DNA of 52,112 nucleotides, from assembly GCA_019428905.1 (NCBI GenBank), contig JAHYJN010000016.1, positions 1 through 52,112 on the forward strand, written 5' to 3'. The translations under genes were made by a program, and so were the position numbers. The notes beneath the pieces were generated by a model. It made no database searches. It had not been told where the DNA came from and saw only the letters and a list, made by a program, of their open reading frames with translations. The DNA is from Candidatus Brevefilum sp. (lineage in GTDB: Bacteria; Chloroflexota; Anaerolineae; Anaerolineales; Anaerolineaceae). Positions 25,052-33,912 of this stretch are shown here, in pieces (the first letter of the stretch is position 1; each line of letters starts with the position of its first letter).

Positions 25052-27631
25052 TTACATCACCCGCAACTGTGACCCCTCGGCGGTCTTTTCCACCTCAATG
25101 CGGGTGGGGAAAGCATCCTTGAGCTCATCCAAATGCGTGATGACCAAGATCTTCTCAAAATCATCCTTCACCAGGTTGATCGCCTCCACCAGGCGCTGAC
25201 GCCCCTGGGTATCCTGGCTGCCAAAACCCTCATCGACGACTAGGGTCTGCAAGCGGGCGCCTGCCCGGCGGGCCAGCACCTGCGACAGCGCCAGCCGGAT
25301 CGAAAAATTAACCCGGAAGGCCTCGCCGCCGGAGAACATTTCATAATCCCGCTCGCCCACATTATCGCTGATGACCATGTCTAGCGTCTCTTTACGATCC
25401 TCACGGCTGGCATCCTTGTACTCTCGCTGGGTGACAAAATTGAACGACATCCGCCCATTACTCAAACGGGAGAGCAAGGTGTTGGTGGTTTCCTCAATTT
25501 CCGGCAGGGCTTGCTCGATCAACAAGGCCGGGATGCCGTCCTTGCCGAAGGCACGCTCGAGCTGTCTCAGATCCGCAATCCCCTGGGTCATCTCCTCCCG
25601 TTCCTCCAGAAGGGCGTCCTTCCTTTCCTCCTGAACAGCCAAAATTCTGACTCGCCCCTCCGCCACGCCGACTTCCTGACGGAGAATATTTTCTTGCTCC
25701 TGGATGTCAAACAGATCAGATTCTGCTTGCAACAGGTCAGGTAAGCCCGCTTCAGAAGCGGCAAGCTTAGCAGCCGCCTCACTAAAAGCAGTGGTTCGAT
25801 TTTCCAACTCTTTCTCTTTTTCAATTTTTTGGGCTTCGAGATCGGCAATTTCCCGCTCAATCGGCGCCAGAGCCGCCCTAGCCTGATGAACTTTCACCCG
25901 GGCTTCTTCTGCCTGACGCCCTTCCTTTTCTGTCTGACGTAATTTCTCGTGGGCATCCAAATCATAACCCAAAGCTTCTAAATCGGCTTTGATCTCTTCC
26001 AACTGCCGACGGGCATCTTGAGCGTAGGTTTCTTCATCTAAAATTTGGGTGATTTCCTTCAAACGCGGCAAGCCCTTTGCGTTCCAAATTTTTTCCTGGT
26101 CTGCTAATCCAATCAGCTTGTTTTTGATTTGATCAACCTTGCGATTAGCTTCTCGCAGTTCACCCTCACTGTTCTTAAGATCTGCCAGTTGAGATCCCAT
26201 TTTCTTAAGCTCAGATTCAAAGTTCTTTACTAAATCGCTGTTGTCACGATAGCGCGCCCGCATGGTCTCGCGTTCTGCAGTTAGTGCTTCGACGAGCTGC
26301 TTACGATCTTGATTGCTGAGTGGTTTTTGGCAAACCGGACATTCGGCTGATTCCGCGCTCGCCAATTGTTCTATCCGCGTGCCTAATTTCAGACCTTCAT
26401 CCTTCAGGCGGGGGTTTTCCGCTTTTGCTTCAGCATAACGAGCCTGTAATTGACGGATTTCCTCATCCAACTGGTCTCGCCGGCTGATTTTTTCTTGCGC
26501 CTTTTCGATCGCTTCCTCTGCCGCTCCCAGTTGTGCCTCAAGACCAGCCCGCGCTTCCAGAGCGCTTTCTAAATCTTGATTTTGTGATTCAAGGCTATGT
26601 CTTTCCTGCTGAAGGCGCGCTGCTTCTGCATGAATCCTTCGTAATGGCTCTTGCCGCAGGGCTTCATGCTGGTGGTATGCTTGAGCCAATTCCTCCATGC
26701 TGCTCAATGCTGCACGGGCATTCTGCCAGGCCTGGTAGGCCGCTTCAATCTGATCCGCTTCTGCCAGAACGGCTAGATGACCCGTTCTTTCCTCTTTCCG
26801 CTGTTTTAAAGTATCTGCAATGCGCTCTAGATCACGCTGTGCGCTTTCAAACTGCAGCCTTAAGGATTCCACCAATTTCCGCTGTTCTTGCAGCAATACA
26901 TGCAGACGTTGCACATTTTCAAGAATTTTCGCTTGAGATTTTCGCTGTTCAGCCAGGTTAGCCAGGCGGGCTTGTAATGCTTCCAAGCGTTCTTTGCGTT
27001 CGGGACCCTCATCCAACTCAACCTGGATTTCGCTCAAACGCCCATCCAGCACCCCCAGGTCCTTTTCCAGGTCACGCCGCCGCAGGTTGGCAGCCTCGCG
27101 GTAGGATTCCCAGATTTCTAGCCCAAGGATATTGCTCAGGATCCGTTTCCGGTCAGCCGGCCGGGCTGTGGCGAACTGGTCTGCCTTGCCCTGCAAAAAG
27201 AAGGAGGCGTTGGTAAAGGTATCAAAATCCATCCGCAGGGTATCTTCGATCTTCTTATCCGTCTCGCGCAAGGTGCGCTCGGTGAGGGGCTTCCAGCGAC
27301 CTTCATCACCATCTCCCGCTATGGACCAGATAAAAAACTCCACTGCAGAGGTCTTGCCGCGTGGGTTGACGCGCTGCACCCGGTAGCGGTTGCCCTCGTA
27401 ATCAAAATCCAGGGTGACCTGGGCTGCTTTCACCTCAGGATGGTTGTTGATCACGGATTCATCCCGCTTGCGCGCCACCCCAAACAGCGCCCAGGTGATG
27501 GCGTCCAACAGGGCGGACTTCCCCGCCCCATTCTCGCCGGAGATGCATGCCAGGCTGAAGCTTGTAAAATCTAATACCACTGGCTGGCGATAAGACAGAA
27601 AACCTTCAATTTTTAATTTAACAGGGATCAT
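25052..27631 (-). CDS. Rad50/SbcC-like SMC-family ATPase
   Basis: An 859-residue SMC-type DNA repair ATPase. Walker A is GENGAGKS (32-39). Two long coiled-coil arms flank the zinc hook CPVC (C431, C434). The signature is MFSGGEAFRVN and Walker B is LVVDEGFGSQ (D800, E801), followed by VITHLDEL. In Rad50/SbcC complexes the coiled coil tethers DNA ends while the ATP heads gate the Mre11/SbcD nuclease. No SbcD gene is next to it. Instead it starts 1 nt after herA, with NurA at the head of the same operon. The coiled-coil half (25.6-26.9 kb) is visibly more AT-rich than the two head regions. Confidence 0.9.
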   Translation of the reverse strand: MIPVKLKIEGFLSYRQPVVLDFTSFSLACISGENGAGKSALLDAITWALFGVARKRDESVINNHPEVKAAQVTLDFDYEGNRYRVQRVNPRGKTSAVEFFIWSIAGDGDEGRWKPLTERTLRETDKKIEDTLRMDFDTFTNASFFLQGKADQFATARPADRKRILSNILGLEIWESYREAANLRRRDLEKDLGVLDGRLSEIQVELDEGPERKERLEALQARLANLAEQRKSQAKILENVQRLHVLLQEQRKLVESLRLQFESAQRDLERIADTLKQRKEERTGHLAVLAEADQIEAAYQAWQNARAALSSMEELAQAYHQHEALRQEPLRRIHAEAARLQQERHSLESQNQDLESALEARAGLEAQLGAAEEAIEKAQEKISRRDQLDEEIRQLQARYAEAKAENPRLKDEGLKLGTRIEQLASAESAECPVCQKPLSNQDRKQLVEALTAERETMRARYRDNSDLVKNFESELKKMGSQLADLKNSEGELREANRKVDQIKNKLIGLADQEKIWNAKGLPRLKEITQILDEETYAQDARRQLEEIKADLEALGYDLDAHEKLRQTEKEGRQAEEARVKVHQARAALAPIEREIADLEAQKIEKEKELENRTTAFSEAAAKLAASEAGLPDLLQAESDLFDIQEQENILRQEVGVAEGRVRILAVQEERKDALLEEREEMTQGIADLRQLERAFGKDGIPALLIEQALPEIEETTNTLLSRLSNGRMSFNFVTQREYKDASREDRKETLDMVISDNVGERDYEMFSGGEAFRVNFSIRLALSQVLARRAGARLQTLVVDEGFGSQDTQGRQRLVEAINLVKDDFEKILVITHLDELKDAFPTRIEVEKTAEGSQLRVM

Positions 27632-27632
27632 A

Positions 27633-29354
27633 TCAATAACCTAATTCGCCCAGGATATCCTGGTTGCTGCGTTTGGATGGCTTGCCGAGTAAATCCTCCC
27701 AAAAGGCATCGTCATAGCGGCGGGAGTGCACCACGATCGGCATCGGCACGCCCCAACCCAACATCAACACCTCTTCCTTGGGCTGGAGCCGGGCCAGCAT
27801 CCCCCGCAAGGCCTCACGACCCGCCAACCCGGTCAGCACCGCCTGGATATCATCTGCGTCCCCCAGCCAGCCGGTGATGCGGGTCCCTAACTGGGACATG
27901 ACCTCATCATAAATCTGCGATGGGCGCTGGTCAATGATCAGCAGGGTGACGTAGTACTTGCGCATCTCGCGTGCGATCGTGCTGAATGTCGTCTGGGCAG
28001 CCATTTCGCGGTTGAGGAGTTTGTGCGCCTCCTCCACCACGATCACCAGCGGCCGCGGTTCCTCCGCCCCCTGGTGCCCGCTGCGGAAATCATTGGTGCG
28101 CTCCTCCCACACTCGCCGGATGCGCCGGGTGAGCAAATTGGAGACAAACAAATAATCCAGGTCGCTCTCATGCTTGCCAAAGGAGAGCACAATGTGCTGG
28201 CCATGATCCAGGTTTTCGATCATCTGCCCCAGGGCATTACCTGCCGGCTCTTCTACAATATACGGGGCGTTGAACAACCGCCGAAGCTTTGAGTGCAAGG
28301 CTTCGGCTGCCCCAGGATGCACACCCGCACGGGTCGCCCAGGCTTCCACGCTGTCCGGCGCCGGGACGCGCTTGCCCTCTTCATCTTCAACAAAAGCATG
28401 CACCCGCATGTGTTTAAACGCCTGAAACCAGTCAGTTTGGAAGGAAGAACGTAAAGCTTCGAGCGTGGTGGGGGTCGTTTCCCGCAGGTTCAATTCCTGC
28501 GAAAGCATCAGGATATCCTCGGGCAGGATATCCGCTTCAGCGATCTCCAGGTGGTAATCTGGGCTTTTGCCGCGGATGGTTGCACCCCGACCCAACCCGA
28601 CCATGCGCACCTTGGCCGGGAATTTACCTTTCAAACCGGGCACACGCAGGCCGGTATCCGAAGCGGTGTCATCAGGGCCATATTCATTGTGCATATCAAA
28701 GATCAGCACCGCCGTCTGATCGCGTTTGATCAAGCCGGCCAAAATAACCCGGGTCAGGAAGGACTTGCCTGTGCCGGTCGCGCCAAAGATGCCGGAGGAG
28801 CGCTGCACGAGCTTATCCAGGTTGACGCACACCGGATGCCCCTGCTCGAGGGTGTCACCGATGCGAAAGAAACCCGCTTTACCCTCCGTCCCAAAGATTT
28901 CCGCAATATCCCCGGCGCGTGCCAAGCGGACCTCAGCGTGATGCTGCGGGACGGTTTTGACCGGTTCCGGTCGGATTTGCTCATCCATCACCTGCTGGAA
29001 CCAGGCAGCATAGCCAGGATCATCCGGTTCTGGACCTTGCTCCATCATCAAGGCCGCCATGATCTCCAGATTGGTGTACAGTGTTTGCCCATGCAGCAGT
29101 TTTGCCAGCGGCGGTGAGAGGCGCGCCTGGCTGTGTTCATCCGCAAAGCGCGGATCAGTCGCCCCCAACTGCAAGTCAGTCACCAAGCCGTAGAACAACC
29201 AACCGCCGCTCTCCACAACCACAAACGCCCCTTCCTGGACGTGCTGTGCCGGCACCGTCAAGCGCGCTTGCAGGTTGGCCTTTAACCCGCCGCCGACAAT
29301 ATAGCCAATCGGTCCTGTCTCTTCTGGTGCCCTTGGATTAATTTCTTCGCTCAT
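27633..29354 (-). CDS. herA: HerA-like hexameric DNA translocase ATPase
   Basis: A 573-residue FtsK/HerA-family ATPase. The N-terminal HAS-barrel (about 15-70, IGYIVGGGLKANLQARLTV) precedes Walker A GATGTGKS (191-198) and LIFDMHNEYG. Walker B is PLVIVVEEAHKLL (E441, E442), followed by the conserved TIAREMRKYYVTLLIIDQRPSQI and SQLGTRI segments. In archaea HerA hexamers drive the NurA nuclease in resecting double-strand breaks. The start has GGAAGG upstream, 48 nt after fic, and the stop is directly next to the rad50/sbcC start. The pairing with NurA two genes upstream makes the repair role likely, though HerA-nuclease pairs also occur in anti-phage systems. Confidence 0.9.
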   Translation of the reverse strand: MSEEINPRAPEETGPIGYIVGGGLKANLQARLTVPAQHVQEGAFVVVESGGWLFYGLVTDLQLGATDPRFADEHSQARLSPPLAKLLHGQTLYTNLEIMAALMMEQGPEPDDPGYAAWFQQVMDEQIRPEPVKTVPQHHAEVRLARAGDIAEIFGTEGKAGFFRIGDTLEQGHPVCVNLDKLVQRSSGIFGATGTGKSFLTRVILAGLIKRDQTAVLIFDMHNEYGPDDTASDTGLRVPGLKGKFPAKVRMVGLGRGATIRGKSPDYHLEIAEADILPEDILMLSQELNLRETTPTTLEALRSSFQTDWFQAFKHMRVHAFVEDEEGKRVPAPDSVEAWATRAGVHPGAAEALHSKLRRLFNAPYIVEEPAGNALGQMIENLDHGQHIVLSFGKHESDLDYLFVSNLLTRRIRRVWEERTNDFRSGHQGAEEPRPLVIVVEEAHKLLNREMAAQTTFSTIAREMRKYYVTLLIIDQRPSQIYDEVMSQLGTRITGWLGDADDIQAVLTGLAGREALRGMLARLQPKEEVLMLGWGVPMPIVVHSRRYDDAFWEDLLGKPSKRSNQDILGELGY

Positions 29355-29402
29355 GATTGCCTTCCGTAACCCATCGAGTAAACCCGCAAAAATAAAACCC
29401 GA

Positions 29403-30791
29403 TTATTGATCGAGCCATGTTTTAATCATAGCATCCATGTGTGTGACGAACCATTCTCTAAATCTCAATTTAGCCTGTTGCAGATCGACATCCACGTCTT
29501 CCATCATCGACCCAATTTGCCTGCCAAACTGGTAATGGAGTGCGGCATAGAGCTTCTCCGGGGTTTGATGCGCCCCGATGCTGCCCAGGTACAGCCTGAG
29601 CACGCCCAGCGTCCGGTTTTGGAAATTGATTGCAACCGTGACTCGCTCTCCCCCAGGGACCATTTGCCAATCATCTGGCAGCCGTAGGTTTTTGTGGATG
29701 CTCTGATATGAGACAAACTCAAACTCATCCCCTAAAGAACCCTTATCGGTGAGAACCTGTGCCAGGGATGCCTGGTATTTATTGAGCAGGTCTTCAGCGC
29801 TTTCCTGCCACGCTTGGATGATCAGATTCGTGTGATCAATCAACGCCTGATCAGGCTGGGTTTCTAAATATGACATGTTTGCTCCTTCTTGAATAGAACC
29901 TTTTCTTTGATTTAAACCGATAATCTCAACTTGCGATAGAGACTTATTGATGATGTCTTTTTGTTTCTCGGCCATAAATTTAATCAAAGGCAGTAATTGA
30001 CCCTCATCAGCAGTTTCCAAGGCATTGATATACAGAGCGCGTTCTTCATCGCGCACCACAAAGGGGAAACTTCCCGCGCGCAGAAAAACAAGCGACGCCA
30101 GTGCCCGTGCTACCCGTCCGTTACCATCCTGAAAGGGATGAATTTGCGTAAAGCGGTGGTGTAAGAAGGCTGCTTCGACTTCAGGATGGATATTCTTCTC
30201 TAAATGACGTGTGTTCATTTCAATCAATCGGTCCATTTCAGCAGGGACATGCTCGGGAGGGCAATATTCATGAATTGAATCATCTTTTTGTAACGGATTG
30301 TTCGGCCATTTTTTCCAATCGCCCTTGATCAGGGTCATCTCGACCAACTTGCCTTCCGGGGTTAGAGCAACGGTTGTGTCTTGGTGGCGTGTAAAGGTTT
30401 GATGCATCTCTCGGATATAAGAAAGGGTCAGTTTGCGACTTTGACTCACAAAATCAAATAACCCTTCGATCACATCGTGCTGATCCTGAAGCATTGCAGC
30501 AACCAGTTCAGGGTCACGATTGGTACTGCTGTGCGAGATCAATTTTGCACTGATACCATGTTTGATTAGGGTTTCAGTCATCCCCTTCGTTAGTGTGTAC
30601 AATCCTTCGATTTTACCAGTTTCAATAGCCCACTCACGGCTGATTTCGCTCATCATTTTTTCTAGCGTGGACTTGGAAATTTCAACACGGACCTCTCCCC
30701 ATTTTTCCACCAGGTGACGGAAAACCGGGTCAGCGTAGGTGAGGAGTTCCTCAGGAATATCTTTGATGGGTTCCCAAAACACTTTTGGCAT
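29403..30791 (-). CDS. Fic/DOC family AMP-transferase, class II (N-terminal inhibitory helix)
   Basis: A 462-residue Fic protein. The catalytic motif HPFQDGNGR (218-226) is complete, including His218. An N-terminal inhibitory helix motif T58-x3-E62-G63 matches the class II [S/T]xxxE[G/N] pattern, so activity is probably autoinhibited. A DUF4172-like N-terminus and an unassigned C-terminal 150 residues flank the core. Fic enzymes usually AMPylate a Ser/Thr/Tyr hydroxyl of a target protein. The GC content is clearly lower than in herA and nurA around it, which suggests later insertion into the repair operon. The ribosome site is GAGGGAAG, 27 nt after the HAS-barrel gene. Confidence 0.92.
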   Translation of the reverse strand: MPKVFWEPIKDIPEELLTYADPVFRHLVEKWGEVRVEISKSTLEKMMSEISREWAIETGKIEGLYTLTKGMTETLIKHGISAKLISHSSTNRDPELVAAMLQDQHDVIEGLFDFVSQSRKLTLSYIREMHQTFTRHQDTTVALTPEGKLVEMTLIKGDWKKWPNNPLQKDDSIHEYCPPEHVPAEMDRLIEMNTRHLEKNIHPEVEAAFLHHRFTQIHPFQDGNGRVARALASLVFLRAGSFPFVVRDEERALYINALETADEGQLLPLIKFMAEKQKDIINKSLSQVEIIGLNQRKGSIQEGANMSYLETQPDQALIDHTNLIIQAWQESAEDLLNKYQASLAQVLTDKGSLGDEFEFVSYQSIHKNLRLPDDWQMVPGGERVTVAINFQNRTLGVLRLYLGSIGAHQTPEKLYAALHYQFGRQIGSMMEDVDVDLQQAKLRFREWFVTHMDAMIKTWLDQ

Positions 30792-30818
30792 TCTTCCCTC
30801 GATTTTTTGAATCCAGCC

Positions 30819-31415
30819 TCAAATCTCGCCTGCTGCCCCAAGCAGGTTCATCAAGCCCTGGTAGTCGTCGCGCAAAATCGCGATCAGCTCATGCAGAGCA
30901 GCATCAAACCAGGCCTGGTTTCCGGCCGCCGCCTGCGCTGAGCGGGCGGTCATCAGGTGCGCTGCTAGCAGCTCATCCACCGGTTTGTCCCGATCCCGCA
31001 GTAGATGGCGAAAATACCCAAAGCGCCCTGCCCCCGTGAAGCGCACGATTTCATCCGGCGAACACAGGTAAATCGTATCCAGGGATAACGGCGGTCGCGG
31101 CGGTAACAGGTGGAAAATCCGGTTATCTTTTTCGTACCCAAGGGCTAACACGCCGATCTCCACCGGCACATTGCGGTTTTCACGGTTATCCCGCAGTACC
31201 TCTTCGGGCACATCTTCAGCCGTGATCAGCTGGCGCACCAGGCCGTCATCCTCGATGTGGATATCGTAAATCAAACCGTAAACGTCGTATCCTGCCTCCA
31301 AGGGCACCCGCACCAGGGCGCCAAAACTGGGTGCATTCAACTGGTTAACCCGGCATCCGACCACAAACCCGGTCGTCCCCGAACGTAATAACCGTCCAAT
31401 TTCAATCCCGCTCAT
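30819..31415 (-). CDS. HAS-barrel-like protein of the NurA-HerA operon
   Basis: A 198-residue protein between nurA and fic. The N-terminal half (TTGFVVGCRVNQLNAPSFGALVRVPLEAGYDVYGLIYDI) has the pattern of the HAS-barrel that opens HerA. The second half is helical and unassigned. There is no P-loop, so it would act as a loader or adaptor docking NurA or HerA rather than as an ATPase; this is inference. Its ATG overlaps the nurA stop by 4 nt (ATGA), so stoichiometric synthesis with NurA is expected. Confidence 0.7.
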   Translation of the reverse strand: MSGIEIGRLLRSGTTGFVVGCRVNQLNAPSFGALVRVPLEAGYDVYGLIYDIHIEDDGLVRQLITAEDVPEEVLRDNRENRNVPVEIGVLALGYEKDNRIFHLLPPRPPLSLDTIYLCSPDEIVRFTGAGRFGYFRHLLRDRDKPVDELLAAHLMTARSAQAAAGNQAWFDAALHELIAILRDDYQGLMNLLGAAGEI

Positions 31416-32599
31416 CCCTGGTACCTCGTTTTCTGTGTGGGAAGGTCCTTATGATACTGCTTATAAGATTTCTCGTCGATGGGAATACCCCGTTGATTGA
31501 AAGCTGCGACGATCATCTCCTCCACATGCTCGCTTTCCTGCAGGGATACGATCGCCTCTTCGTGCGCCCGGTGGAGGAGATAAGGGTAAGGTCGGGTGCC
31601 CATCATGGCAGCACCCTCAACCAGCACCCCCTGCAGCGTGCCGAGCAGCGCTTTATCCCTGGCGACCCACCCCGGGATCTCCACCCGGACCAGGTGTGGC
31701 CGTCCAGGCAGCCCAACATTCAAATAAAAGAAATGCAGCGCCAGGTCACCCCCAAAACGCCGGGCGATTTCTGATTGGATGCCAAACACAGCTGAGCGGT
31801 CCCCAGGATTTTGCAGGATCGTTGAGAGCAAATGGACGTCGTTGACCCCTACAAAACGCCGGCGGCGCTGGTTGAAGGCAGATAATTCATCCTCATCCAG
31901 CTGGGCTAGCTCTAGCAGCCGCCCAATCAGGTCACTGCCGGGTTTATCGACATAGCCCAGGGTCATCAAATTGCGCTGATGGGTGACCGACAAAACCTCC
32001 AGGTAGCGATCCAGGGTTTGGTTAAAACCCGCTACCTCCTGGGGCTCACGGTACAGCTCCAACGGCCCATCGGTCATTGAAACGGCCGGGTAGACCAAGT
32101 CGTCCGCCAGTTCAAGCAAGGCTTCACGCTCGCGCAGGTCACGTTTGAGGGCCACCATCCCCTCGGAAATCATCCCGCCGTTGGGAAGAAACACCGCATC
32201 AAAATCCAGCAGTTGGCTGTGCGTAAAGATCTTGGGCGCCTGGCCGGAACCGCGCACCATTTTGACCACCGCCACGTTGATCACACAAAACGCCACCCTG
32301 GCATGCCGGCTGGGGTTGATCTGCGATCCATCCGCAGCCAAAACCGTGAAGGTTTCCGGCAAAGCGGGGCAGCGTACTGCTAAATTCAACGGCTCTTCAG
32401 TGGGCAAGGCACACCGCAACCGGGGGACCAGCTCAGCTGCCCTGCCTGCCCGCTCACGCAGCTCATCCAGGCGATCGGCATAGGCTTCAATCAGGTTGGT
32501 AACCTCCTGCTGGCGAATGGCGATCTTCTCCTTACGCGCCCTGGCTTGGGCGCTGAAGTCGTTGAGCTTCCTCTGGATATCGATCAGGTTGACGGGCAT
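31412..32599 (-). CDS. nurA: NurA-domain 5'-3' nuclease
   Basis: A 395-residue NurA nuclease. An N-terminal helical segment leads to the metal-binding aspartate D90 in TVLAADGSQI, the family signature, with a second acidic site in VSMTDGPLEL (about residue 195) and a C-terminal HRAHEEAIVS. NurA digests DNA ends with HerA. It is the first gene of the operon. The ribosome site is GAGGAAAG, and a strong promoter lies 30-60 nt upstream. Length and fold order match bacterial and archaeal NurA proteins. Confidence 0.88.
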   Translation of the reverse strand: MPVNLIDIQRKLNDFSAQARARKEKIAIRQQEVTNLIEAYADRLDELRERAGRAAELVPRLRCALPTEEPLNLAVRCPALPETFTVLAADGSQINPSRHARVAFCVINVAVVKMVRGSGQAPKIFTHSQLLDFDAVFLPNGGMISEGMVALKRDLREREALLELADDLVYPAVSMTDGPLELYREPQEVAGFNQTLDRYLEVLSVTHQRNLMTLGYVDKPGSDLIGRLLELAQLDEDELSAFNQRRRRFVGVNDVHLLSTILQNPGDRSAVFGIQSEIARRFGGDLALHFFYLNVGLPGRPHLVRVEIPGWVARDKALLGTLQGVLVEGAAMMGTRPYPYLLHRAHEEAIVSLQESEHVEEMIVAAFNQRGIPIDEKSYKQYHKDLPTQKTRYQG

Positions 32600-32634
32600 G
32601 CTTTCCTCAAAATGATTGGAACATTTGTTTTATT

Positions 32635-32663
32635 ATTTTACAATATCTTGTATGGGCTGACAA
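32635..32663 (-). promoter_or_regulatory. Sigma-70-type promoter for the nurA-herA-rad50 operon
   Basis: Minus-strand TTGTCA (32658-32663), exactly 17 nt, TAAAAT (32635-32640), each hexamer one base off consensus. The predicted start is near 32628, a leader of about 29 nt. It is divergent from the FMN riboswitch promoter; the gap between them (32664-32823) shows nothing further. Confidence 0.7.
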
Positions 32664-32823
32664 GCACCCTACTAATTATAACGAGAGTTCAAAAAACCAT
32701 TGGAGGGTCAAACCAAAATAGGAGCAGTTCACCCATCGCCTCCCTGAAAATACCAGTAAACGAATTTGATAAACAAATCAAGGTGTTGGCTGCCAGATTT
32801 TTCCTTCATTCCCCCTTGATTTA

Positions 32824-32852
32824 TTGACAGCACTGGGCGCAGCGGATATACT
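32824..32852 (+). promoter_or_regulatory. Strong sigma-70-type promoter for the FMN riboswitch transcript
   Basis: A perfect TTGACA (32824-32829), exactly 17 nt, TATACT (32847-32852). The start would be near 32859, about 14 nt before the riboswitch P1 stem. Confidence 0.8.
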
Positions 32853-32872
32853 TCTACCAGAACATAACCAAT

Positions 32873-33016
32873 AACCTTCGGGGCAGGGTGCGGGCCTTAA
32901 AACCCAATTCCCGACCGGTGGTACTCCCAAAAAGGGACAGCCCACGAGCGTCAAAATCGACGCATGAACCGGTGGAAAGCCGGTGCCGGCGGTAACAGTC
33001 CGAATGAAAGAAGGTT
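32873..33016 (+). ncRNA. FMN riboswitch (RFN element)
   Basis: The conserved RFN blocks appear in order: the 5' P1 arm with CTTCGGGGCAGGGTG, then AATTCCCGACCGGTGGT, then AGCCCACGAGCG, a variable P4/P5 arm, GAACCGGT...GCCGGTGCCGGCGGT, and AGTCCGAATGAAAGAAGG. P1 forms between 32873-32878 (AACCTT) and 33011-33016 (AAGGTT). FMN binding should favour the downstream terminator and shut off the importer genes. Confidence 0.95.
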
Positions 33017-33042
33017 GATACATCCTTTGGATGTTAACGAAT

Positions 33043-33071
33043 GCCCCGAAAAGATGAACCGGGGCTTTTTT
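33043..33071 (+). terminator. Riboswitch expression-platform terminator
   Basis: GCCCCG (33043-33048) pairs with CGGGGC (33060-33065) and is followed by six T (33066-33071). The start codon of the permease begins 2 nt later, so terminator, putative GGGG ribosome site and start codon overlap and both transcription and translation could be controlled. A small ACATCC/GGATGT hairpin (33020-33034) lies between aptamer and terminator. Confidence 0.9.
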
Positions 33072-33072
33072 G

Positions 33073-33882
33073 ATGAGGATGGCAGGAACAAAACAAAACA
33101 CAATCCCCTCAAACGGTGGGCTGAAACGCCTGGCTTACCTGGTGGTATCCCTGGCTGCCGGAATCCTGCTGTGGGGACTCCTGACCAGGATCTTGCAGCT
33201 GCCGGCGTTTATCCTCCCTAGTCCAAGCCTGGTCTGGCAGCGCTTTTTGCAGTCCTTGGGGGATGGGCAGCTCATACGCCACACCCTGGCCACCCTCTAC
33301 GAAGTTGTAGCCGGCCTGTTGATTGGCGGTCTGACCGCCACCAGCCTGGGCTACCTGTTGGCCAAATCCACGACTTTAGAGAAGCTATTATCACCCTACC
33401 TGGTCGCCAGCCAATCCATCCCGATTGTGGCTATTGCCCCCCTGCTGGTGATCTGGTTCGGACCGGGTATCTTCTCAAAAATCCTGATCTGCAGCCTGAT
33501 CGTGTTCTTCCCGATTTTAATCAACACCGTTGTCGGTCTGCGAGAAGTTCCGCAAGACTTGCGCGACCTGATGCGCACCTTGAAAGCCTCCCCATTCCAG
33601 ACCTTCTGGAAGCTGGAAGTACCGGCCGCCCTCCCAATTTACCTCGGCGGGCTGCGGGTCGGTGCCACCCTATCGGTGATCGGCGCCGTGGTGGGTGAGC
33701 TGGTCGGTGCAGACCGCGGGTTGGGATTCCTGATCAATGTTGGCCGCGGCCAATACGACACCGCGCTGGTCTTTGTGGCAGTACTCACCCTGATCATCAA
33801 AGCCATGGTCCTTTACGGCCTGGTGTTATTAATAGAAACCCGCTTGTTATCCTGGCAATCCTGGCGCCAGGAGGTACATTAG
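33073..33882 (+). CDS. ribX: Riboflavin ABC importer permease (RibX-like)
   Basis: A membrane permease of about 269 residues in the SsuC/ThiX family with six TM segments. The EAA-type cytoplasmic loop (FQTFWKLEVPAALPIYLGGLRVG) contacts the ATPase. Placement behind an FMN riboswitch together with an NMT1-like binding protein matches the RibXY riboflavin importers described for Chloroflexi. The start is uncertain: ATG 33073 has only GGGG of the terminator arm as a ribosome site, and ATG 33079 is an alternative. Confidence 0.85.
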   Translation: MRMAGTKQNTIPSNGGLKRLAYLVVSLAAGILLWGLLTRILQLPAFILPSPSLVWQRFLQSLGDGQLIRHTLATLYEVVAGLLIGGLTATSLGYLLAKSTTLEKLLSPYLVASQSIPIVAIAPLLVIWFGPGIFSKILICSLIVFFPILINTVVGLREVPQDLRDLMRTLKASPFQTFWKLEVPAALPIYLGGLRVGATLSVIGAVVGELVGADRGLGFLINVGRGQYDTALVFVAVLTLIIKAMVLYGLVLLIETRLLSWQSWRQEVH

Positions 33883-33912
33883 TTCGATTTGTAAATGAAG
33901 GAGCACAACCTG

